From Collimonas arenae (GTDB taxonomy: Bacteria; Pseudomonadota; Gammaproteobacteria; Burkholderiales; Burkholderiaceae_D), in the NCBI RefSeq assembly GCF_001584165.1, contig NZ_CP013233.1, positions 2,612,620-2,676,619 of the forward strand: 64,000 bases of DNA. The letters run 5' to 3'. The notes beneath the pieces were generated by a model, which searched no databases, was not told where the DNA came from, and saw only the letters and a program-made list of their open reading frames with translations. Both the position numbers and the translations under genes were made by a program. The first letter of the stretch is position 1, and each line of letters begins with the position of its first letter. This document shows positions 9,325 through 17,932 of this stretch, piece after piece.

Positions 9325-9673
9325 TACTGTCTCCTTAATCTAGCGTTGAAAAGGAAGGGCCATCGTCGCATGCCTGAAAGTATTGTTTTCCCCGTTATTG
9401 CAAGGAAAAGTAACCCCACTTGCCGCAGCCGATGCGCGGAAAAAAATGGCATGTCCAAAGCAGTCGCAATAGCAGCAACGACGATGGCACGCCAGTCCAG
9501 CCAGCCCTTATGATCTGATCGATATTACGCTTTTTGGTGGTTCCTGCTGAACTGTCAAATTTGGCAGTTGGTTGCCTGTCCGCAGGATCTTCTTCGGGAC
9601 AGGCAGGCAAGTTGTCGCAAGCTGCCGCGGCACCAGCCTCATTCACTGTTGTCCATCGCTGAGCATCTGTCAA
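9324..9673 (-). CDS. Possible small hypothetical gene, frameshifted
   Basis: Two frames on this strand join sensibly if one A is restored near 9505 (…KKRNIDQII then KGWLDWRAIVVAAIATALDM…). The repaired frame would have 116 codons from a TTG start at 9673 and would end in a TAA that overlaps the ATG of the next gene. The C-terminal part is hydrophobic. Support is only the frame logic and the coupling, so this may not be a gene. Confidence 0.25.
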
Positions 9674-9724
9674 ACCCCGAAATGTTATTTCTTTGTTGCT
9701 GCCTGCCCCCCTTGTAAACGAAAA

Positions 9725-9749
9725 AAAGCCCTGACATGATCAGGGCTTT
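9725..9749. terminator. Intrinsic terminator (bidirectional)
   Basis: AAAGCCCTGA and TCAGGGCTTT form a perfect 10-bp stem around a 5-base loop, flanked by A and T runs. It serves the leftward gene ending at 9796. Confidence 0.7.
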
Positions 9750-9795
9750 GCTTTCATGCGCCAACGCGCGGGATGGTAGCGTTAACAGATCGTGA

Positions 9796-10354
9796 TTACT
9801 GCACTTTTTCCGGTGTCGCTTCAGTTGTTGGCGCCGCTTCGGCTTCCTTCGGCGCAGCTTCTTCGACGATCTGGTAGGACGGATCGCGCACCCAGCGGCT
9901 CAAATCCTTGCCGATCGCGGCAGCGCTGCGGTCGAGGATCGAGCAGGTTCCCTTGAAGCCGCCGAACATGCCGCCCATCGACCAGCGATTGATCTTGGTA
10001 TGCCGAATGACCTTGCCGCTGGCATCCAGCAAATCGGCATTGACGGTAATGGCTTTCGGCCGCTCCAGGCACCGCCGCCGACGCCCAGTACGTGGGTGAT
10101 TTGCAGGCGCAACAGATTTGCCCGGCGGTATCGCTTCCACTTGGAATGGTGCCGTCGCCGGCTTTATTCATTTTCGCCAGCACCGGGCCAACGCGATGCG
10201 ACAACATGCTTTCGATCTGGCACTCTTCCTTCACCTTGGCTACCACGCCGGCATCGGGATGATAGGTGACAGGAACTTCCAGTAGCGTATTGCCACCATC
10301 GGCAAACGCTGCCGCGCCATAACTCAACAGGCCAATCAGGATTAGTTTTTTCAT
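9796..10354 (-). CDS. Secreted hypothetical protein, two frameshifts
   Basis: The start ATG at 10354 opens a signal peptide (KKLILIGLLSYGAAAFADGG). The frame then changes twice: restoring a base in the run at 10121-10123 gives TAGANLLRLQITHVLGVGGG, and one at 10058-10059 gives AWSGPKAITVNADLLDASGK; the rest reads to the stop at 9796. The repaired protein has 186 residues: signal, a domain with one Cys early (KEECQIESMLS) and one late (FKGTCSILDR), and an acidic A/E/P-rich tail. It looks like a small periplasmic or outer-membrane-associated protein. I do not recognise the family with certainty. Confidence 0.6.
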
Positions 10355-10515
10355 CAAAATTTCCAGGTAGTGAGATAAATATCTTGCGATTGATGCGCGG
10401 CACGAATTGTACCTAATTTACAAGATGACACTAGTTCTTCCTGGAAATAAATATTGGTTTTAAGAAAACATTACGACAATCTGCCCTATCGCGCCCTAGA
10501 GGCGGGATGTTTTGC

Positions 10516-11298
10516 TTACTGACGCACCCTCGAGCGTATAGACTCCGCAAAACTCTTCAGGTCGTTGGCGGCCAGGTCGGACACTGTCCAGTACTCCATG
10601 CCATCCCAAGTCCAGCGCACCATGTGATAACCCCGGAAATTCTGCTGCTGAGGAGCGACATCCTTGCCGGTGCTAGGCCAGATGTAGAGATTGATGGGGT
10701 GTTGCTGACGACGGTAGATGAGTGCGGCTACAGGCTTGCCGTCGAGATAATCGAGACGGCCGCCGATCAGCGGAAATCCCTGTTGTGCCAGGTCAACGAC
10801 CGGCGGTGCAAAATTCAGCTTGCCGTTGAACCAAGGCTTCACGGTGTGCTGATCGGTCGATGCCACATCCGACAAATGATCGACCTGCAATGAACGCACA
10901 TGACTTGCAATCACCTCCTCCACCAGCCTGTCATCGGCCGAGGGCACGCTAAGATACATGCCGACGCTCCCGGCCAGCGCCAACACGGTCGCCATTACCG
11001 CGACGGGCATTGACCAGTTGATGGCCCCGTTGAGGCGAAGCCAGTTAAAGCGTCGCGACGGTTGCGGACGATCATCCGGCGGCAAGGCAGCATTGATGCG
11101 CGCAGCCAGATGCGCAGGGGCATCGAAATACGCCACTTCCTTCTTGAAGCGTTCGCTGATGATGCGCTGCGCCGCATATTCCCGGCGGCAATCATCGCAA
11201 CCATCCAGATGGCGTTCCATGGCCAATGTCTCGACGATGCCAAGCTCCATATCGACATAGGCCGGCATCAGCTCCAAGGCTTCCTTGTGGTCCATCAT
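10516..11298 (-). CDS. Anti-sigma factor with zinc-finger (zf-HC2) domain
   Basis: A 260-residue protein starting in the stop codon of the sigma gene (TGATG). Residues 1-45 form the anti-sigma zinc-binding domain with the motif HLDGCDDC (H-x3-C-x2-C). A single membrane helix follows (about residues 95-115, MPVAVMATVLALAGSVGMYL), then a periplasmic domain of about 140 residues containing DYLDGKPVAALIYRRQQHPINLY and ending with a tryptophan-rich segment. The layout is that of a membrane anti-sigma that holds its ECF sigma until an envelope signal arrives. Start chosen at the ATG that overlaps the sigma stop. Confidence 0.9.
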   Translation of the reverse strand: MMDHKEALELMPAYVDMELGIVETLAMERHLDGCDDCRREYAAQRIISERFKKEVAYFDAPAHLAARINAALPPDDRPQPSRRFNWLRLNGAINWSMPVAVMATVLALAGSVGMYLSVPSADDRLVEEVIASHVRSLQVDHLSDVASTDQHTVKPWFNGKLNFAPPVVDLAQQGFPLIGGRLDYLDGKPVAALIYRRQQHPINLYIWPSTGKDVAPQQQNFRGYHMVRWTWDGMEYWTVSDLAANDLKSFAESIRSRVRQ

Positions 11299-11843
11299 CA
11301 CTCCCGATCCGCGGGCGCAAGGATCTGCGCCAGCAATCTGCGTCCGCGCCCAAGGCGCGACATGACCGTGCCGATGGGAATTCCCACGATAGCGGCGATT
11401 TGCTTGTAGGACAGCTCTTCCAGTTCACGCATCACCATCACCTCTCTAAATTCCAGCGGCAACGCCCCAAGCGCTTGCTGCAACAACCGTTCGCTGTCCT
11501 TCTGCATCAGCAGATGCTCCGGATTATCGTCGGCACGCGCCAGCGCAGCGGCACCTGTCTGCTCGAAACTGTGGAACTCCTCGTCGAACAGCGGCCCCCG
11601 GTGCTGAGAATGATTCTCCTGATACCAGTTGTAGAACGTATTGCGCACAATCGTCAGCAGCCAGGCACGGCCATCTTCGCCATGGAAGCCATCGAAAAAC
11701 TTGAAGGCGCGCAAGTAAGCCTCCTGCACAACATCCTCCGCGTCCTGGCGGCTATGCGTGAGCCAGCAGGCCAGGTTGAATGCCGAGTTCAGGTGCGGCA
11801 GCACCACTGCTTGAAAGCGCTTTGTTTTTGTTGATTCGATCAT
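11298..11843 (-). CDS. ECF RNA polymerase sigma factor
   Basis: A 181-residue ECF sigma factor. Region 2 is seen as FNLACWLTHSRQDAEDVVQEAYLRAFKF with the downstream WLLTIVRNTFYNW, and region 4 as ALGALPLEFREVMVMRELEELSYKQIAAIVGIPIGTVMSRLGRGRRLL. It directs polymerase to the promoters of an envelope-stress regulon and is kept inactive by the coupled anti-sigma. It is divergent from the metallophosphoesterase/cupredoxin operon, and both directions carry a GGAATAA-N16-GTMT motif, so autoregulation and control of the divergent operon are likely. The signal is unknown. Confidence 0.9.
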   Translation of the reverse strand: MIESTKTKRFQAVVLPHLNSAFNLACWLTHSRQDAEDVVQEAYLRAFKFFDGFHGEDGRAWLLTIVRNTFYNWYQENHSQHRGPLFDEEFHSFEQTGAAALARADDNPEHLLMQKDSERLLQQALGALPLEFREVMVMRELEELSYKQIAAIVGIPIGTVMSRLGRGRRLLAQILAPADRE

Positions 11844-11871
11844 TCAGGCGTTTCCAGGTTCCATGCACACG

Positions 11872-11898
11872 AGACCGCTACCACGCGAATTTTATTCC
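11872..11898 (-). promoter_or_regulatory. Putative ECF promoter for the sigma/anti-sigma operon
   Basis: On the minus strand GGAATAA (11898-11892) is separated by exactly 16 bases from GTCT (11875-11872), 28 bases before the sigma ATG. The same element occurs in mirror image upstream of the divergent operon. The GGAA-type -35 and GTC/GTA-type -10 fit ECF promoters. Confidence 0.6.
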
Positions 11899-11923
11899 CG
11901 AAAAGCTGCCTTCTCTGAAATCG

Positions 11924-11950
11924 GGAATAAACGACAGGTTACACCGGTAT
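11924..11950 (+). promoter_or_regulatory. Putative ECF promoter for the metallophosphoesterase/cupredoxin operon
   Basis: GGAATAA (11924-11930), 16 bases, GTAT (11947-11950); 47 bases before the ATG at 11998. With the opposing element it creates the inverted repeat TTTATTCCCG/CGGGAATAAA at 11891-11900 and 11922-11931. Confidence 0.6.
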
Positions 11951-11997
11951 GGGATGGTATCGGTCAACTGACCGGTTCAACCTACTATGGAGGGGTC

Positions 11998-12903
11998 ATG
12001 GACAATCACATCAATCGGCGCAGTTTCCTCAGGCTGGCCGGCCTGGGTGGCGCCATCTACGTGTCCGGGCTGAGCGGCTGGGCCAGCGCAGCGGCCAAAC
12101 CGGGAGCGGCCAATGAAGACTTTTTCTTCATTCAGCTATCGGACAGCCACTGGGGATTTGAAGGAGCACCCAATCCCGATGCCCACGGCACCTTGAAAAA
12201 GGCAGTTGCTGCCGTGAACAGCCTGGAGCAGCAACCGGATTTCGTTGTCTTCACCGGCGACCTGACCCACACCACGGACGATCCGCAAGAGCGGCGCAAG
12301 AGGCTGGCTGAATTCAAGGAAATTGTCGGCGCGCTCAAGGTCAAGACTGTCCACTTCATGCCCGGCGAGCACGATGCGTCGCTCGACCATGGTGAAGCCT
12401 ATCAGGAGTTCTTCGGCAAGACGCACTACACCTTCGATCACAAGGGCGTACATTTCATCGTGATCGACAATGTTTCCGATCCGACCGGCGCCATCGGTGA
12501 AGAACAACTCGCTTGGCTCGCCGCCGATCTGGCGCAACAAGCGGCAGACGCCAGGATTGTCGTCTTCACGCACCGACCGCTATTCGACCTCTACCCGCAA
12601 TGGGATTGGGCGACGCGCGATGGCGCCAAGGCAGTCGATCTGCTGATGCCGCATGCCAACGTGACCGTGTTCTACGGCCATATCCATCAAGAAAACCACC
12701 ATATGACCGGCCACATAGCGCATCACGCTGCGAAGTCGCTGATCTTTCCGCTACCGGCGCCCGGTTCGCAACCGAAGCGCACCCCGCTGCCCTGGGACGA
12801 TGCCTATCCATACCGCGGCCTCGGTTTCCGCGAAGTCGTCGCCGAAGTGCCGAAAGCAGAATATGAATTGATTGAATTGCCGGTCAAAAAGGAGGGAGCA
12901 TGA
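11998..12903 (+). CDS. Tat-exported calcineurin-like metallophosphoesterase
   Basis: A 301-residue protein. The N-terminus HINRRSFLRLAGLGGAIYV is a twin-arginine signal. The metallophosphoesterase motifs follow in order: LSDSHWG (D-x-H), FTGDLTH (GD), PGEHDAS (usual GNHD, here with Glu for Asn), FTHRPLF (His) and YGHIH (GH-x-H). A two-metal phosphoesterase acting in the periplasm is therefore likely; the substrate is unknown. I start it at ATG 11998 behind AGGGG. Its TGA overlaps the ATG of the cupredoxin gene (ATGA), so the two are coupled. It is divergent from an ECF sigma gene that probably drives it. Confidence 0.85.
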   Translation: MDNHINRRSFLRLAGLGGAIYVSGLSGWASAAAKPGAANEDFFFIQLSDSHWGFEGAPNPDAHGTLKKAVAAVNSLEQQPDFVVFTGDLTHTTDDPQERRKRLAEFKEIVGALKVKTVHFMPGEHDASLDHGEAYQEFFGKTHYTFDHKGVHFIVIDNVSDPTGAIGEEQLAWLAADLAQQAADARIVVFTHRPLFDLYPQWDWATRDGAKAVDLLMPHANVTVFYGHIHQENHHMTGHIAHHAAKSLIFPLPAPGSQPKRTPLPWDDAYPYRGLGFREVVAEVPKAEYELIELPVKKEGA

Positions 12904-13264
12904 ATACCAATCACAAACGGCGCCTGTTGCTGGCCGGTGCACTCGCAGGCGGGCTGGGCGGTGTCGCTGCTGCCGTGGGCGCGCAATCGCAGGAACGGGT
13001 AATCAAGGTGGTGGCAAAGAAATTTGATTTCACTCCCGGCGAAATCCATCTGAAAAAGAATGTCCCGGTGACATTAGAGTTCACCACGCAAGATGTCGTC
13101 ATGGGTTTCAACCTGCCAGATTTTGCGTTGCGTACCGATATCGTTCCGGGAACCACATCGCGCCTGCGCTTCACGCCCGACAAGGCCGGCGAATTTCCAT
13201 TTCATTGCGATGTATTTTGCGGCTCCGGCATGAAAACATGAGTGGCGTCATCCAGGTTACCTGA
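12900..13264 (+). CDS. CuA-type cupredoxin, frameshifted at the C-terminus
   Basis: A Tat-type or hydrophobic signal (HKRRLLLAGALAGGLGG) is followed by a cupredoxin fold. As given, the frame ends at 13241 just after CDVFCGSGM. Restoring one C at 13229 gives CDVFCGSGHENMSGVIQVT and a stop at 13264, total 121 residues. The restored C-x3-C-x3-H-x2-M matches the CuA site of cytochrome oxidase subunit II and nitrous oxide reductase. The first copper ligand, normally His in DVxHGF, is Met here (DVVMGFNLPDF). It is coupled to the metallophosphoesterase gene. It is probably a periplasmic copper or electron-transfer protein; its partner is unknown. Confidence 0.8.
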
Positions 13265-13276
13265 TAACTAGGACCC

Positions 13277-13304
13277 AAAGCCCTGATTCAACAGGGCTTT
13301 TTTT
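13277..13304 (+). terminator. Intrinsic terminator after the cupredoxin gene
   Basis: AAAGCCCTG and CAGGGCTTT form a 9-bp stem with a 6-base loop, followed by a T run. It begins 12 bases after the repaired cupredoxin stop. Confidence 0.8.
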
Positions 13305-13343
13305 CGTTCGCATTTTCCTTCGGCATTTCTGTTCCGCAGAAAT

Positions 13344-13364
13344 ATATATCATGTTGTGATATAT
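13344..13364. promoter_or_regulatory. Palindromic operator candidate upstream of marR
   Basis: ATATATCA-TGTTG-TGATATAT is a perfect 8+8 inverted repeat, 50 bases before the MarR start. AT-rich palindromes of this length are typical MarR autoregulatory sites. Confidence 0.6.
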
Positions 13365-13414
13365 TTGCGCACCACAGACGTACAACCCGTTTTTTACCGC
13401 AAGCCGATTATCAG

Positions 13415-13828
13415 ATGCCAAAACCATCCTCCGCGCTAACCAAACAGGATTTCGAAGCCCTGTCCGCGTTCCGCTACCAACTCCGAAAATTCCTGAGATT
13501 CAGCGAAGACGCTGCGCAGGCGGAAGGCGTCACACCTCAGCAATACTTGCTGCTGTTGCACGTCAAAGGCTTCCCGGATCGGGACTGGGCCAGCATCGGC
13601 GAGCTGGCCGAACGTTTGCAATCACAGCATCACGGCGTGGTGGCATTGGTGTCGCGCTGCGAGAAGCTGAAGCTGGTCAAGCGCCAGCCCAGCGAGGTCG
13701 ATCGGCGGCAAGTCAACGTCCACCTGTTGCCGGCCGGCGAGCGCTGCTTGGCCAAGCTGGCTGAACTGCATCACGCCGAACTGAACACACTAAGCGACAT
13801 TTTCCGCGTGCCGACCATCAATACCTGA
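13415..13828 (+). CDS. MarR-family transcriptional regulator
   Basis: A 137-residue winged-helix protein. The DNA-binding part is seen in SIGELAERLQSQHHGVVALVSRCEKLKLV with the wing RQPSEVDRRQVNVHLLPAGER, including the family D-x-R motif (DRRQ). The N-terminal helix contains QYLLLLHVKG. It lies 18 bases before a CLC channel gene in the same direction, so it may control that gene and itself through the palindrome at 13344-13364. The ligand is unknown. Confidence 0.85.
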   Translation: MPKPSSALTKQDFEALSAFRYQLRKFLRFSEDAAQAEGVTPQQYLLLLHVKGFPDRDWASIGELAERLQSQHHGVVALVSRCEKLKLVKRQPSEVDRRQVNVHLLPAGERCLAKLAELHHAELNTLSDIFRVPTINT

Positions 13829-13846
13829 ATACCCATCAACCTCGCC

Positions 13847-15601
13847 ATGTCATCCCACCACAATCTGCACAAACGCGACTTCGCTGCCAACACTCGCCTG
13901 CTCAAGATTGCATTGATCGCCGTCATCATCGGCGGCTGCGGCACGCTGGCGGCATTCGTACTGCTCAATCTGATCAGGATGTTCACCAATCTGTTTTTCT
14001 ACCAATCCGTCTCCTTCGCTGCGCATTCGCCGGCCGATAACCATCTCGGCGCCTGGGTCATTGCCCTGCCGGTGCTGGGTGGCCTGATCGTCGGCCTGAT
14101 TGCCCGCTTCGGCTCGGACAAGATCCGCGGACACGGCATCCCGGAAGCGATCGAAGCGATCCTGTTCGGCAAGAGCAAGATGTCGGCCAAGGTCGCTGTG
14201 CTCAAGCCGCTGTCGTCCGGCATCGTGATCGGCAGCGGCGGACCGTTTGGCGCCGAGGGCCCGATCATCATGACCGGCGGCGCCATCGGTTCACTGATTG
14301 CACAGCACTTCCACCTGACCGCAGCTGAGCGCAAGACCTTGCTGGTGGCCGGCGCTGCGGCCGGCATGACCGCGGTGTTCGGCACACCGGTGGCGGCCGT
14401 GCTACTGGCAGTGGAACTGCTGCTATTCGAATTGCGCCCGCGCAGCTTGCTGCCAGTCATCGTGGCCTGCGCGGTCGCAGGTTTTACCCGACCTTTGTTG
14501 CTGGAAAGCGGCCCGCTGTTCCCACTGCAGACATCGGAAGTCGGCGTCAGTGCGCTCTTTTCCTGTGTCATTGCCGGCATTCTCGGTGGCGCGTTGTCGG
14601 CACTAATGTCGACTGCGTTGTACAAAGTCGAAGACATGTTCGGAAAATTGCCGATCCACTGGATGTGGTGGCCGGCGCTGGGCGGCATCGCAGTCGGCAT
14701 CGGCGGTTATCTCGAACCGCGTGCGCTCGGCGTCGGCTACGACGTCATCGGCGATCTGCTCAATGGAAATCTGGCCTTGCAACTGGTCCTGGGGCTGTTG
14801 TTGGTCAAGGCAGTGATCTGGGTCATCGCGCTCGGCTCCGGCACCTCCGGCGGTGTGCTGGCGCCGTTGCTGATCATCGGCGCCGGATTAGGGACGGTGT
14901 TGGCGCCTTGGCTACCGGGCGGCGACGCGCATTTGTGGCCGTTGGTATGTATGGCGGCAGTGTTGGCCGGCGTGCTGGGCGCGCCGCTTACCGCGGCAGT
15001 ATTCGCGTTCGGCTTGACACACGACACCAACGCCCTGCTGCCGCTACTGCTCACCACCGGTGTCGCCTATGGCTTTACCGTGCTCACCATGAAGCGCTCG
15101 ATCATGACCGAGAAAATCGCCCGGCGCGGCTATCACATCTACCGCGAATACGGTGTCGATCCATTGGAGCGCCAGCATGTCGATGAAGTGATGAGCCATA
15201 CCGTAACGGCAATTCCGGCCAACCTGGCTATCGCGGAAGTCCTTGAGCGCTATTTCGGCACGCAGCAAGCGCACCGATGCTATCCGGTAGTTGACGAGGA
15301 ACAGCGCCTGCTGGGCATGGTCGAGCGCAGCAGTTTCGGTCCACGGGTCGACGGTAGCAATCCGTTGACGACCTTGTTCAGTCCCGTACACCAGACGCCA
15401 TCCTCAGCACTGATGGCGCTGCCGTCCGAAACCTGCCGCATCGCAGCGGCAAGGATGGCCAGCCATCATCTGGAACGGCTGCCTGTGGTCAGCGATCTGG
15501 AAAGTCGGCGCCTGATCGGAATTATCAGCCGCAGCGACCTGATCAAGCCGTCACGCTTGTTCTTTGATGAAGAACAGAAGCGTGAGCGGCTGATAAGCTA
15601 G
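13847..15601 (+). CDS. CLC-type chloride channel/antiporter with CBS domains
   Basis: A 584-residue CLC protein. The anion-path motifs are visible: GHGIPEA (in place of GSGIP), GSGGPFGAEGP near residue 129 with the gating Glu, and GTSGGVLAPLLIIGAGLG in the second half. About ten or more membrane helices precede a cytoplasmic C-terminal region of two CBS repeats (VDEVMSHTVTAIPANLAIAE... and LPVVSDLESRRLIGIISRSD), which usually sense nucleotides. The glutamate in GAEGP suggests proton-coupled exchange, but the proton glutamate was not traced. It is co-directional with the preceding marR gene. A role in acid, chloride or fluoride stress is possible. Confidence 0.9.
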   Translation: MSSHHNLHKRDFAANTRLLKIALIAVIIGGCGTLAAFVLLNLIRMFTNLFFYQSVSFAAHSPADNHLGAWVIALPVLGGLIVGLIARFGSDKIRGHGIPEAIEAILFGKSKMSAKVAVLKPLSSGIVIGSGGPFGAEGPIIMTGGAIGSLIAQHFHLTAAERKTLLVAGAAAGMTAVFGTPVAAVLLAVELLLFELRPRSLLPVIVACAVAGFTRPLLLESGPLFPLQTSEVGVSALFSCVIAGILGGALSALMSTALYKVEDMFGKLPIHWMWWPALGGIAVGIGGYLEPRALGVGYDVIGDLLNGNLALQLVLGLLLVKAVIWVIALGSGTSGGVLAPLLIIGAGLGTVLAPWLPGGDAHLWPLVCMAAVLAGVLGAPLTAAVFAFGLTHDTNALLPLLLTTGVAYGFTVLTMKRSIMTEKIARRGYHIYREYGVDPLERQHVDEVMSHTVTAIPANLAIAEVLERYFGTQQAHRCYPVVDEEQRLLGMVERSSFGPRVDGSNPLTTLFSPVHQTPSSALMALPSETCRIAAARMASHHLERLPVVSDLESRRLIGIISRSDLIKPSRLFFDEEQKRERLIS

Positions 15602-15635
15602 ATCGGTTTTCAGGCTTTGCGAGCTAGCTGCGCAG

Positions 15636-17530
15636 CTATTTTTCGTCAGCTAGCTGCGCGCTTGATTGCTGCTTCACATCTTTCGCCGCCAGCGTCGGCT
15701 TCTTCTGCGCCTGCCATTTTTTTAGATAGGCGTCGATCAACGCTCCACGATAGATTTGAGGTTCCGAATGGGTCACTTCTCCGGGTTCCTTGGCATCCTT
15801 GAAATCTTCCGTTTCCCAGGTCGCGACAAGTGCCTTGGCCTTGTCGAAAGCATCACCGAAAGAACGGCTGCCAGGCAAGGAACGCTCGAAGAACGCCTTG
15901 CCGAAGTAAGTGAAATCGCGGTCGTCGGCGCAGCCGAAGGAAGTCCGGTCGCGGCGTGCGGCTGTCATGACCATCGTGTGTTCATCCTTGAGGGGATCGA
16001 TGAAGCCGCCCGCATAGCAGGCCGACACCACCACTACTTTCCAGCGAATCCCCGACTCGGCCAGTATTTTCCCCAGCTCCTTTGCTTCGAGACCGCGTAA
16101 TCCATGCCGTTCTGGTCCAGCTTGAATTCATGATCCTTTGATCCATGGCTGGTAAGGAACAGAAACAGGATGTCGTTTTCCTTGTCCATCCGGGCAGCAA
16201 TGGCAGACACGCTTTCGCGGATGCTGGTCAAGGTCGCCATCGGCACCTCAGATACTGTTTTGCGACTGTTGATCAAGGCCACCGAACGCCCCTCGGTACC
16301 GTAGTCACGGTCGAACTGCTGGCGGACAAAATCGGTCTCGCGATGAAACACCTCTTGCGAACCGTCGCCGCCTATCGCCAGCAAATACAGATTGATCTTG
16401 CCAGGCTCATGCGGCGCCAGCCCAGCCAAAGTCTTGTCGAGCAAAGCCCGCTGACGATAGATGGCTGTTTCGACGTTTTCCTGAATGTTCCGCAAGGCGG
16501 CCTTATCCTCGAACTGTCCATAGCGCCACGTACCACTATCCTTGGTGCGACCATCCTCTTGCGCCTCGGCGTAGGTAAAAACACCCTCACCGTCATACAC
16601 GCCGTACTTGAAACTGCCTACGTATTCGTTGCCCCCGACGTCCCTGTAGGTACCCTGCCCGTGAAACTTGCTGCCTTTGAACTCGCCTTCGTAGCGGCTG
16701 CCATCCTTGCCGATAAAGGTTCCTTTGCCGACCAGTTCGCCTTTGACAAAAGTACCTTGATACATATCCCCTTGTGGACTGGAAAGCGTGCCGGCGCCTT
16801 CTGCTAGCCAATTGACGAAATCACCGGTGTGCAGCACGCCGCTTTTGTAGCCGTGGACGCCATTGCCGGTGAACTTATCCTTGTCAAAGTCGCCTTCATA
16901 GAACTGCCCGTCCGGCAACTCATAACGGCCTCTTCCCTGATACATGCCATCCACGAATTCACCCGTGAATTTACGGCCGTTCTCGTACGTGAGTTCGCCA
17001 TGACCGTTGTACTTTCCCTTGTGAAAAGCCCCGACATATTCTTCGCCATGCCCGCGCCACTTGCCGTTTCCATCGTACAAGCCGTCGACGAAACCGCCTT
17101 CATACACGCTGCCGTCGGCCAGCTGGTATCGTCCCTGACCGTTGAATTGGTCATTGGCGAACTGACCGACATAAACCGCGCCCTCCGGCTCGACCATGCG
17201 CCCCTGGCCGGTCAGCATGCCGTCCTTGAGAGTGCCCTCATAGTAAGTACCGTTAGTCCATCGGTATTTACCTTTTCCGGACAATAACCCTTTGTCGAAC
17301 TCACCTTCGTACCAGGCGCCGTTAGCCCATTCGATCCTGCCTTGTGCCTGCAGCTTTCCATCCACCAGTTGGCCAAAGTACCGGCCACCATCCGGCGTGA
17401 TTGCGTCGGGAACTGTTGCGGCCGCAACTTGAACGGCGAGCGTTGACGATGGAGAACAGGCGAATACGGCTGCAAGCGCTGCAGCAACGAGCACTCTTTC
17501 GCATTTAACTACGGTGACGTTATTGAGCAT
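15636..17530 (-). CDS. MORN-repeat C13 (legumain-like) peptidase, frameshifted
   Basis: Start at ATG 17530 with a GGGGGAT site and a signal-like N-terminus (LVAAALAAVFACS). About twelve MORN repeats follow (pattern YEGEFxDGxxxGxG, residues about 45-335), then a clan-CD peptidase domain: LYLLAIGGDGSQE, the catalytic His in LFLTSHGS (about residue 462), and the catalytic Cys in VVVSACYAGGF (about residue 505). The frame breaks between His and Cys; restoring one base in the TTT run at 16081-16083 gives SKQKELGKILAESG and a 631-residue protein. C13 enzymes cleave after Asn/Asp. It is probably exported and lipid- or wall-associated; the substrate is unknown. The gene is divergent from an NHL lipoprotein gene. 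Confidence 0.8.
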
Positions 17531-17932
17531 ATGCAGCCATCCCCCAGAATCTCGTTGTGATTTAAATGAAACAAGCCGAACAGATTGAGCAAGTGCCCAT
17601 TCCAGAAGACGGCGATACAATTCGATACAAATTGCAGAACGGAAATTTATCACGAACGTTGCAAATCGACATGGAAATTTGAATACCGAAAAACCTCCCC
17701 CCAATCACGCCAGTCAATATTTTGGCTAATCAATATCAACTTTCACTTTCAAGGCGTGGCATCAAACAGCTTTCGCGACTCTGCCGAGCGAATCGCAGAA
17801 TCTTGATGCACGCGCGCATTTCCATCGAGAAATATTCGAAATCCGGTAATATCCCCATATCGATTTGTCATGTTGCATGCACGCTTCGACGCGTGCTGTC
17901 CCACCTCAAGAACCGGACCCATCAGAAATCAA
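17531..17932. other. Divergent intergenic region, 402 bases
   Basis: AT-richer than its surroundings and without a convincing gene. It must hold the promoters of the C13 peptidase (leftward) and the NHL lipoprotein (rightward). A hairpin GCACGC-TTCGAC-GCGTGC lies at 17879-17896, 37 bases before the lipoprotein ATG, in its likely leader. I see no other clear motif. Confidence 0.4.
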
